From the NCBI GenBank assembly GCA_964392615.1, contig CAYMRB010000205.1, forward strand, positions 1-17,157: 17,157 nt of DNA. The letters run 5' to 3'. Positions 8,361 through 14,846 of this stretch are shown here, piece by piece. Within the stretch, counting starts at the first letter, position 1; each line of letters begins with the position of its first letter. Source of the stretch: CAYMRB01 sp964392615 (GTDB lineage Bacteria > Planctomycetota > UBA8108). The position numbers and the translations under genes were made by a program. Under the pieces are notes generated by a model. The model saw only the letters and a list, made by a program, of their open reading frames with translations, was not told the DNA's origin and did not search any database.

Positions 8361-9392
8361 ATGATTCTTATCGGCTGCCGAGCGACGGTTCCTTGGTGCC
8401 GTATTTTCATGAGCCCTCGTCCTTTCGAGCGGCATCGAGTTCGAGTCGAAAACGTGACATCGGAGCCGACCGCGCCCCGCGCCCAGGGAAGCCAGTACGA
8501 GAAGCACAAGCCGCGCGCCAAGTCGCGATCGTGGCGGCGACGTCTCCGGCGGGCCGTGAAGGCGCCATTCGTCGCCCTCTTGGCATGGCTGGGGCCGCGT
8601 GTGCTGTTCGCGTACTGCTGGTTCGTCTGGAAGACGAGCCGCGTCGAGGACGACCTTCAGCCACACCTTCGAGATGCTGCCGAGCGACACGACCGCTTCG
8701 TGGCGATCCTGTGGCACCAGGAGGTCCTGACCGTCGCTTTTGCGTATCGCAAGCTGCACCCGCACACGCTCGCGAGCACCAAGGATGTCGGCCGCCTGAT
8801 CACTCGGGCGCTCGAGTACTGCGGCTACGTCGTGTTCCGCCGCGGCGGCTCGCACGAGGAGTCGAGCGGCTTCGCGATCCGCGCGATGATCGAGCATATG
8901 GAAGAGGATTCGCGGGTCGGTTACGGCGTCACCGTCGATGGCTCGCACGGGCCTCGGTTTCGCGTCAAGCCGGGGGCGGTCAAGATCGTGAACGCGTGCC
9001 GTGCCCCTCTCTACTGCGTCGGCACGCAGTTCTCGTGGCGGATCGAGCTGCCGACCTGGGACCGCACGGTGATCCCGCTTCCGTTCGGTCGGATCCGCAT
9101 GGACGCCGTCGGGCCGTACTGGGTCGACCCCGAAGGCGGGCGCGGCGAGGTCAAGGCCTTCCGGAATCACATCGAGCGCGAGCTGCTCGAGCTTCACTGG
9201 CGACAGCGCGAGGACCTCGACGGCCGTCCGCCGAGCGGCCCGAAGTGCGGGCTTCCCGAGGGCTGGCAGCCGAGCTGGACGAACGAGGATCTCGGCCTCC
9301 CGCGGACCTCTCACGATCTGAAGCCGCACGATCCGCCGCCCTGGGCGCACCTCCCGAACGACCGCGGCGGCTCCGACACCGAGGTCCGGTAA
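8361..9392 (+). CDS. DUF374 lysophospholipid-acyltransferase-like protein
   Basis: Residues about 60-270 follow the DUF374 pattern: a membrane-associating segment (APFVALLAWLGPRVLFAYCW), ILWHQEVLTVAF with H119 in the catalytic position, TKDVGRLITRALEYCGYVVFRR, then VDGSHGPRFRVKPGAVKI (192-209) and a WDRTVIPLPFGRI strand. The family is related to PlsC-type acyltransferases acting on membrane lipids or lipid A precursors, at the inner membrane face. The usual PDGPRGP motif reads VDGSHGP here, with D193 and G194 kept. At 343 residues it is longer than the roughly 210 residues usual for the family, with a basic N-terminal tail and a proline-rich C-terminal tail. The start is uncertain: ATG 8361 has GAGGGG 14 bases away; ATG 8409 lacks any site. 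It heads the + strand gene run, with 3 bases to the next gene. Confidence 0.75.
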   Translation: MILIGCRATVPWCRIFMSPRPFERHRVRVENVTSEPTAPRAQGSQYEKHKPRAKSRSWRRRLRRAVKAPFVALLAWLGPRVLFAYCWFVWKTSRVEDDLQPHLRDAAERHDRFVAILWHQEVLTVAFAYRKLHPHTLASTKDVGRLITRALEYCGYVVFRRGGSHEESSGFAIRAMIEHMEEDSRVGYGVTVDGSHGPRFRVKPGAVKIVNACRAPLYCVGTQFSWRIELPTWDRTVIPLPFGRIRMDAVGPYWVDPEGGRGEVKAFRNHIERELLELHWRQREDLDGRPPSGPKCGLPEGWQPSWTNEDLGLPRTSHDLKPHDPPPWAHLPNDRGGSDTEVR

Positions 9393-9395
9393 CCG

Positions 9396-10367
9396 ATGCT
9401 CCCCGAGTTCTACGATCGACGCCGCGTCGGCGAGCTGCATCTCGAGCGAACCGCGCTCGTCGCCGAGCAGGCCGCGGCATTTCGCGACGAGCACCGTATC
9501 GCTCCGGGGGATGACGACTCCCGTCGCGTGGCCGCGTTCGGCATCGACTGTCAGGTCGATTTCTGCCTGCCGGGCGGAAGCCTGTACGTGCCTGGCGCCG
9601 TCGAGGATACGACCCGCACGATCGAGTGGTTGCTGCGCAACGTCGGCCGCATCACGGACCTGTTCTTCTCGCTCGACACACACAGCGCGTGGCAGATCTT
9701 TCATCCCGCCTGGTGGGTCGATGCGGCCGGCAAGCACCCGGAACCCTTCACGACGATTCGCGCTGCCGACGTTCGAAGTGGTCGCTACCGCGCCTTGCGG
9801 CAGGCTGCGGAAAGCCTCGAGTACTGCGAGAAGCTCGAGGCGTCGGGGCGCTACGTCTTGACGGTCTGGCCGTACCATACGCTTGAGGGAGGTGTTGGGC
9901 GGGCGCTCGTCCCGGCGCTGTTCGAGGCCGCGGTGTTTCACGCCGTCGCACGCCGACGGGCACCGATATTCCAGTCGAAGGGTACGCACCCGTTGACGGA
10001 GAGCTACTCCGTGCTCGCACCCGAGGTGCTCGAGATCGCCGGCAGCTCGGTGGGGGGCTTCGACGACGCGCTCTTCGCGCGGCTGATGAGCTACGATCGC
10101 GTCTACGTCTTCGGGCAGGCAAAGTCGCACTGCGTGCTGTCGACACTGCGCGATCTGCGCGAGCGGATCGTCTCGCGCGACCCCTCGCTCGCCGCGAAGG
10201 TCTGGATCCTCCGCGACGCCATGAGCCCGGTGCCGCCGCCACCGCTCGACCCGCTGCCTCCCGACCTCGACTTCCCGGCGCTGGCGGATGAGAACATCGA
10301 GCAGTGTCGCCGTGCGGGGATGCGCGTCGTGTCGACGACCGAGACCGTGGATGCGACCGAAAGCTGA
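9396..10367 (+). CDS. pncA: Nicotinamidase-like cysteine hydrolase (isochorismatase superfamily)
   Basis: The protein has the whole nicotinamidase signature: GIDCQVDFCLPGGSL with D51, the metal-site SLDTHS with D94 and H96, WPYH with H161, FQSKGTHPLTESYS with K195, and QAKSHCV with nucleophile C246. The D-K-C triad and the D-H-H metal site are those of PncA, which deamidates nicotinamide to nicotinate. At 323 residues it is about 100 longer than typical PncA, with roughly 45 extra residues at the front and a longer stretch between the metal ligands. The substrate could be another amide, but the nearby NadD-NadK and PncB-like genes favour nicotinamide. It starts three bases after the DUF374 stop (taa ccg atg), so the two are probably translated together. 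Confidence 0.75.
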   Translation: MLPEFYDRRRVGELHLERTALVAEQAAAFRDEHRIAPGDDDSRRVAAFGIDCQVDFCLPGGSLYVPGAVEDTTRTIEWLLRNVGRITDLFFSLDTHSAWQIFHPAWWVDAAGKHPEPFTTIRAADVRSGRYRALRQAAESLEYCEKLEASGRYVLTVWPYHTLEGGVGRALVPALFEAAVFHAVARRRAPIFQSKGTHPLTESYSVLAPEVLEIAGSSVGGFDDALFARLMSYDRVYVFGQAKSHCVLSTLRDLRERIVSRDPSLAAKVWILRDAMSPVPPPPLDPLPPDLDFPALADENIEQCRRAGMRVVSTTETVDATES

Positions 10368-10526
10368 CAGGCGAGCGCAGGCAATGTGGTGCATTGTCGA
10401 GTTCTGACAACGAAGAGCCTGGGCGAAATGGCCGCCATCGCGCCGGATTGCCTTTTTCAACGGGCTGCTAGCGCGGTAACCTGAGCCCCCTGGGTTTCGG
10501 CCCGATACGCGCACTACGAGAAGGTC
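10368..10526 (+). promoter_or_regulatory. Intergenic region with small inverted repeats ahead of the isocitrate dehydrogenase gene
   Basis: This 159-base gap is the longest in the + strand run. It holds CAATG-tggtg-CATTG (10382-10396), overlapping TTGTC-gagttct-GACAA (10394-10410), the 11-bp palindrome ATGGCCGCCAT (10428-10438), and a copy of the TTCAACGGGCTG repeat (10456-10467). The first two could be a hairpin ending the nicotinamidase transcript or an operator; no U-tract follows. I see no convincing -35/-10 pair. Confidence 0.3.
10450..10467 (+). repeat. Dispersed short repeat, copy A (TTCAACGGGCTG core)
   Basis: GCCTTTTTCAACGGGCTG shares its last 12 bases exactly, and 16 of 18 aligned positions in all, with bases 16264-16281. 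Copy A is about 60 bases before the isocitrate dehydrogenase start. Confidence 0.45.
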
Positions 10527-11558
10527 ATGCAATCACACGACGTCGTTCTGATACCGGGTGACGGAATCGGCCCGGAAGTAACCGAAGCCGTCCAGGCGAT
10601 CCTCGCCGCAGCGAGCGCCCCGGTGGCCTGGCTGCCGCACAACGCCGGTCTCGCGGCCCTCGACGAGGGCAAAGACCTGCTTCCCGATGATACCGTCGCA
10701 GCGATTCAGGACTGCGGTGTCGCGTTGAAGGGACCCTGCACGACGCCGGTCGGCGAGGGCTTCTCGTCGGTCAACGTGCAGCTTCGCAAGCGGCTCGATC
10801 TCTACTCGGCCGTGCGTCCTGTGCGCAGCCTGGAAGGCATCTCGACTCGATTCGACGGCGTCGACATCGTCGTCCTGCGCGAGAACACCGAGGGGCTCTA
10901 CAGCGGCATCGAGAGCGAGATCACCGACGGCGTCGTCACGAGCCTCAAGGTCGCGACCGAGACCGCGTGCACGCGGATCGCGCGATCCGCATTCCAGTAC
11001 GCGGTCGAGCGCGGGCGCAGGAAGGTCACGGTCTTCCATAAGGCGAACATCATGAAGCTCACCGACGGGCTCTTCATTCGCTGCTCGCGTCGCGTGCACG
11101 AGGAGGAGTACCCGCAGGTCGAGTACTCCGAGCTCATCATCGATGCGGGGTGCATGCGGCTCGTGCAGGATCCGTCGGCGTTCGATGTTCTCCTGCTCGA
11201 GAACCTCTACGGCGACGTGGTCAGCGATCTGTGCGCCGGTATGGTCGGCGGCCTCGGGGTCGTGCCTGGCGCGAACATCGGCGTGAACCGTGCGGTCTTC
11301 GAGGCCGTGCACGGTTCGGCTCCGGACATCGCGGGTCAGGGAATCGCGAATCCGCTGGCGCTCCTGATGTCCGGTGTCATGCTTCTGAACTACCTCGCGG
11401 ACGCGCGGAACGATCCCGCGTGTCGAGAGTCGGCGGATCGCATCAAGCACGCGTACAATCGCGCCGTGGCCGAAGGCGCGACGACGAGGGATCTCGGGGG
11501 CACGCTGTCCACGAGCGCCTTCGCGGCCGCGGTGGTCGAGCGCGTCGGATCGGCTTGA
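10527..11558 (+). CDS. NAD-dependent isocitrate dehydrogenase (isocitrate/isopropylmalate dehydrogenase family)
   Basis: This 343-residue protein carries the beta-decarboxylating dehydrogenase pattern: IPGDGIGPEVTEA at the N-terminus, KGPCTTPVGEGFSSVNVQLR followed by KRLDLYSAVRPV (substrate-binding Ser, Asn and Arg residues), LRENTEGLYSGIE (catalytic Tyr), FHKANIMKLTDGLF (catalytic Lys) and ENLYGDVVSDL (metal Asp). Coenzyme choice can be read at HGSAPDIAGQ: D267-I268 sit where NADP enzymes such as E. coli Icd have Lys-Tyr, so NAD is expected. Oxidation of isocitrate to 2-oxoglutarate is the best guess; 3-isopropylmalate or homoisocitrate are less likely because the SxNxxLR pattern is the isocitrate type. 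GAGAAGG lies just two bases before the ATG, unusually close. It lies between the nicotinamidase-like gene and nadD-nadK, 19 bases before the latter. Confidence 0.88.
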   Translation: MQSHDVVLIPGDGIGPEVTEAVQAILAAASAPVAWLPHNAGLAALDEGKDLLPDDTVAAIQDCGVALKGPCTTPVGEGFSSVNVQLRKRLDLYSAVRPVRSLEGISTRFDGVDIVVLRENTEGLYSGIESEITDGVVTSLKVATETACTRIARSAFQYAVERGRRKVTVFHKANIMKLTDGLFIRCSRRVHEEEYPQVEYSELIIDAGCMRLVQDPSAFDVLLLENLYGDVVSDLCAGMVGGLGVVPGANIGVNRAVFEAVHGSAPDIAGQGIANPLALLMSGVMLLNYLADARNDPACRESADRIKHAYNRAVAEGATTRDLGGTLSTSAFAAAVVERVGSA

Positions 11559-11577
11559 GAGACTCGAATCGATCGAC

Positions 11578-12951
11578 ATGACACGGCGGATCGCGCTCTT
11601 CGGCGGTAGCTTCAATCCCCCGGGCTCGCACCACCGCGAGATCGTTCGCGAGGCTGCGAAGCGCTGCGACGAGGTCATCGTCGTCCCCTGCGGTCCGCGG
11701 CCGGACAAGGGGAGCTACAACGACGTCGAGCCTCTGCACCACGCGGCGATGGTCGACAAGACCTTTTGCGATCTCCCCGGCGTGCGCGTCGATCTGTTCG
11801 ATCTCGAGCAGGACCGTTTCACGCGGACGGTCGACCTCCTGACACGGTACGCGAGCGAGGGCGAAGTGTGGCTGCTGGTCGGGGCGGACTTGGTCGTCGG
11901 CGCCGACGATCGCCCCGAGATCCGGCGCGATTGGTACGAGGGCGAGCGACTGTGGCGGGAAGCGCGGTTCCTGATCGTCACGCGTGCCGGCGGCGAGCTG
12001 GACGAGAGCGCACTGCCACCGCGGCACGAGATCCTGCGGCTCGATCTCGAGGGCGCGAGCTCGACGATTCGCGACCGCGCCTATCGCGGCGAGTCGCTCG
12101 AGGGGTTGGTCGTCCCGGAGGTCGCCGACACGCTCGAGCGGTACGGCCTCTACTGCGGAGCCCCCGCGCGACGACAGACCCGCGTCCGCTGGGACTCCCC
12201 TCGGTGTCTCGTCTGCGCGGACGACACGAAACCCGAGGCGCGAGCGATCGCCGAGCGCATGCCCTCGGTGCAGGGCGATGAGCGCCCCGATGTCGTCGTC
12301 GTCGTCGGGGGAGACGGCATCATGCTGCAGGCGATCCGCAAGTACTGGCGTCTGCGCGTGCCGTTCCTCGGCTGGAACGTCGGGCATCGAGGATTCCTGC
12401 TGAACGAGGTTCACGCCGTCGATCCCGCATCGTTCGATCACGAGTTCGTGCTCGATCACCTGCCGCTACTGTGGGTCGAGATGACGTCGAAGGCCGGCGA
12501 CCGACAGCACTACGTCGCGTTCAACGACGCGTGGATCGAACGCAGCGGCGGACAGGCCGCGTGGGTCGAGGTCCGGGTCGACGGGCGCATTCGCTTGCCG
12601 AAGCTCGTCGCCGACGGCGCACTCGTCGCAACAGCGCCGGGATCGACGTCGTATGCCCGAGCCATGGGCGCCATGCCGCTTCCGGTCGATGCGAGCGCGC
12701 TTCTGCTCGTCGGCTCGAATCCCATGGAGCCTCCGAGCTGGAAGTCGGCGGTGCTGTCGATCGACGCCGAGGTCGAGATGCGCAGCCTCGACCCTGCGAA
12801 GAGACCGGTGCGGTCGTTCGTCGATGGTATCCCGGAGGGCGAGGTCGTGTCCCTGCGCGCGCGGATGAGTCGCATCGCGGCGGTCGAGCTCGCGTTCAGC
12901 CGTGCGCGAGACATGGGCGAGAAGCTCGCGCAGATCCAGTTTCCTGCCTGA
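11578..12951 (+). CDS. nadD-nadK: Fused nicotinate-nucleotide adenylyltransferase (NadD) and NAD kinase (NadK)
   Basis: One 457-residue frame holds two NAD(P) enzymes. Residues 1 to about 195 are a nucleotidyltransferase of the NadD/NMNAT type: IALFGGSFNPP (5-15), VWLLVGADLV, FLIVTRAGG and GASSTIRDRAYRG with the SSTIR motif at 161-165. Residues about 203-457 are an NAD kinase: GGDG (244-247), NVGHRGFLLNE (267-277), FNDAWIER, DGALVATAPGSTSY (346-359), and a C-terminal VDGIPEGEVVSL ending in KLAQIQFP. NadD makes deamido-NAD from NaMN and ATP; NadK makes NADP from NAD. No in-frame stop separates the halves and the linker is short (about YCGAPARRQTRVRW). The usual HxGH of the first domain reads GSHH (16-19), so the first histidine is missing. 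It is 19 bases downstream of the dehydrogenase gene and 7 before the next. Confidence 0.87.
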   Translation: MTRRIALFGGSFNPPGSHHREIVREAAKRCDEVIVVPCGPRPDKGSYNDVEPLHHAAMVDKTFCDLPGVRVDLFDLEQDRFTRTVDLLTRYASEGEVWLLVGADLVVGADDRPEIRRDWYEGERLWREARFLIVTRAGGELDESALPPRHEILRLDLEGASSTIRDRAYRGESLEGLVVPEVADTLERYGLYCGAPARRQTRVRWDSPRCLVCADDTKPEARAIAERMPSVQGDERPDVVVVVGGDGIMLQAIRKYWRLRVPFLGWNVGHRGFLLNEVHAVDPASFDHEFVLDHLPLLWVEMTSKAGDRQHYVAFNDAWIERSGGQAAWVEVRVDGRIRLPKLVADGALVATAPGSTSYARAMGAMPLPVDASALLLVGSNPMEPPSWKSAVLSIDAEVEMRSLDPAKRPVRSFVDGIPEGEVVSLRARMSRIAAVELAFSRARDMGEKLAQIQFPA

Positions 12952-12958
12952 CGCGACC

Positions 12959-13747
12959 ATGAACGGGACTCATCGCGACGATCGCTGGTCGCTCCGCTTC
13001 CTCGGGACGGGCAACGCGTTCAATACCGATGGTCGCGGCAACTCCGCGCTGCTGCTGTCCCGTTCGGAGCGCGCCTCGCTCATCGACGCGGGGCCGACGG
13101 TCGTCGCGGACATCGAGGCTGCGGGCGTCGATACCGCGACGGTCGATCGGGTGGTCCTCACGCACCTGCACGGCGATCACATCGCCGGTTGGCCGTTTCT
13201 CCTGCTGCGCTTCCTGTTCATCGATCGCCGCACGCGGCCGGTCGAGGTCATCGGGCCACAGGGCAGCCGTGCACGCCTCGAGGGGCTCGCGGAGCTCTGC
13301 TACGGCAGCATCTTGTCGGCGGACGAGCTGCCGTTCGCCGTCGAGTACCGCGAGCTCGCGGTCGAGTGCGCCGACGGCATCGACTGTGGCCAAGGCGTAG
13401 CACTCGACACGGTGCCGGTCGAGCACCACGAGTCGTCCATCGGTCTCGTGTTCCACCTCGACTCGGGCGGCGAGTCGGTCGTCCTCGGAGTCTCGGGTGA
13501 CACCGCCTGGTGTGATGGGCTCGAGGAGATCATCCGTCGCAGTGACGCTGCCGTGATCGAGTGCACGTTGCTCGATCCGTCGACCTCGCGACACGTGTCG
13601 CTTGCCGAGATCCGTGCGCATGCGGCGCTTCTCGGGGGGCGGCGAGTCTTCATCGTGCATTCGATGGACGCGGTGGCTCGGTCCCTCGGGAAGCAGCCGA
13701 TCGACGGGGTCTCCTGCGTGACGGATGGACAGCTCATCGAGCTCTGA
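12959..13747 (+). CDS. Metallo-beta-lactamase-fold hydrolase (RNase Z-like superfamily)
   Basis: Starting at ATG 12959 the protein has 262 residues. It opens with RFLGTGNAF, typical of RNase Z and related phosphodiesterases, and carries THLHGDHIAGW, the HxHxDH zinc motif at 69-74. Other likely metal ligands are H156 or H157 in PVEHHES, D181 in VSGDTAWCDG and H234 in VFIVHSMD. The fold covers tRNA 3' endonucleases, cyclic nucleotide phosphodiesterases and many uncharacterised hydrolases; I cannot choose among them. An upstream start at 12902 would overlap the NadK end by 50 bases and adds no conserved sequence, so ATG 12959, seven bases after the nadK stop, is preferred; it implies coupling to nadD-nadK. 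Its stop is 14 bases from the stop of the convergent PilT-like gene. Confidence 0.82.
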   Translation: MNGTHRDDRWSLRFLGTGNAFNTDGRGNSALLLSRSERASLIDAGPTVVADIEAAGVDTATVDRVVLTHLHGDHIAGWPFLLLRFLFIDRRTRPVEVIGPQGSRARLEGLAELCYGSILSADELPFAVEYRELAVECADGIDCGQGVALDTVPVEHHESSIGLVFHLDSGGESVVLGVSGDTAWCDGLEEIIRRSDAAVIECTLLDPSTSRHVSLAEIRAHAALLGGRRVFIVHSMDAVARSLGKQPIDGVSCVTDGQLIEL

Positions 13748-13749
13748 TC

Positions 13750-13761
13750 CGCGCCGGCGCG
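13750..13761. other. 12-bp GC palindrome between convergent genes
   Basis: CGCGCCGGCGCG is a perfect 12-bp palindrome filling most of the 14-base gap between two convergent stop codons. It might act as a weak two-way stop signal, but it has no loop or T-tract and such words occur by chance at this GC content. Confidence 0.25.
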
Positions 13762-14835
13762 TCAGGAGCGACCGGCCGCCAGAATCAGGGGGTCGAAGCG
13801 CGCGCGGCTGCGGGCGTGGCGAGCAGCGGCGGCTGCTTTCAGCGCCCCGGTGCTGACGAGCATCTCGAGCGAATCGTCGAGCGCCTGCATGCCGTGCCGC
13901 TTGCCGGACTGGATCACGGTGAGGATGTCCTGGAGCTTGTTGTTGCGGATCAGTCCACGCACGGAGGAGTTCGCGACCAGGACCTCGGCGGCGAGCACGT
14001 GGCCTGCGGCGTCCCCTCGTTCCAGGCTGAGCTGTGAGACGACCGCTTCGAGGCTCTGCGAGAGCATCGTACGGATGAGCGGCTGGTCTGCCGGCGCGAA
14101 CATCTCGACCAGGTAGCGAACGGTCTCGGGCGCGCCGAACTCGTTCACCCCCGCGAACACCAGCACGCCGCTTTCGGCCGCGGCGAGGGCGAGGCGTGTC
14201 GTGTCGGAATCGCGCAGCTCGGCGATCACGACGACGTCCGGATCCGCCCGCAGTGCCTCCGCGAGGCCGCTCCGGAAATCCGGGGCCTCGACTCCGATCG
14301 CCCGCTGGTGAATGAGAGAATGCTGCGACTCGTGGACGAACTCGACGGGCTCCTCGAGCGTGATGACGTGACGATACAGCGAGCGATTCGTCTCGTCGAC
14401 GAGCGCGGTCAGAGTCGCCCCCACACGGCTGCCGGGAGAGCCGGAGATCAGAACGAGACCGCCTCTCAGGCGTGTGAATCCGGCCACGGCGGCTGGCAGC
14501 CCCAGCTCCTTCGTCGTCGGAATCGTCGCCGGGAGTCGGTGGAACACGGCGGCCGACCCGAGCTGATCGCGGAACAAGCTGCCGCGGAATCTGCCCAACG
14601 CCGGGCGGCCGTAGCACAGGTCGATGTCTTCTCCGGCCTCGAAGCGCAGCTCCTGCTCTCGGCTGAGGATCTCTCCGACCATGCGGTCGATGTCGTGCGG
14701 AGTCAGCTCGTCGAAGCCGTCGCACTCTTCGAGGCGACCGCCGAGACGAAACCGCGGCATCTCCCCGGCTTTCAGGTGAACGTCGGAGGCATCGAGGTCG
14801 GTCAGCTTGGCGAGGATGGCGTCCAGTTCGTGCAT
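13762..14835 (-). CDS. PilT-like ATPase paralogue 2, Walker A lost
   Basis: From ATG 14835 this is 357 residues, the usual PilT length. The family layout is clear: N-terminal HELDAILAKLTDLDASDVHLKAG, then GLVLISGSPGSRVGATLTAL in place of the Walker A strand and helix, ITLEEPVEFVHE (Asp box), LRADPDVVVIAELRDSDTTR (Walker B with E206), and VRGLIRNNKLQDILTVIQSG near the end. PilT hexamers retract type IV pili at the cytoplasmic base. Here GxxGxGK[ST] reads GSPGSRVGA (132-140) with V138 for the lysine, and the His box reads AGVNEFGA, so ATP hydrolysis is doubtful. A longer reading up to 15219 exists but the extra residues are a frame shadow of the preceding gene. It starts 11 bases after paralogue 1's stop, so one operon; a structural or regulatory role is inferred. 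Confidence 0.83.
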   Translation of the reverse strand: MHELDAILAKLTDLDASDVHLKAGEMPRFRLGGRLEECDGFDELTPHDIDRMVGEILSREQELRFEAGEDIDLCYGRPALGRFRGSLFRDQLGSAAVFHRLPATIPTTKELGLPAAVAGFTRLRGGLVLISGSPGSRVGATLTALVDETNRSLYRHVITLEEPVEFVHESQHSLIHQRAIGVEAPDFRSGLAEALRADPDVVVIAELRDSDTTRLALAAAESGVLVFAGVNEFGAPETVRYLVEMFAPADQPLIRTMLSQSLEAVVSQLSLERGDAAGHVLAAEVLVANSSVRGLIRNNKLQDILTVIQSGKRHGMQALDDSLEMLVSTGALKAAAAARHARSRARFDPLILAAGRS

Positions 14836-14846
14836 CGGTTGCGTTC

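Noticed and set aside
8352..10532. 726-codon open frame on - spanning the DUF374 and nicotinamidase genes
   Set aside because: It runs antisense across two well-supported genes and the gap between them, with low-complexity composition and no motif.
12902..12958. Upstream start for the metallo-hydrolase
   Set aside because: It would overlap the NadK end by 50 bases and the extra 19 residues are basic and unconserved in appearance; ATG 12959 lies right after the nadK stop.
12896..14725. 609-codon open frame on - over the metallo-hydrolase and PilT-like regions
   Set aside because: Its Arg-rich composition and lack of motifs mark it as a shadow of the metallo-hydrolase gene (+) and of the PilT-like gene read in another frame.
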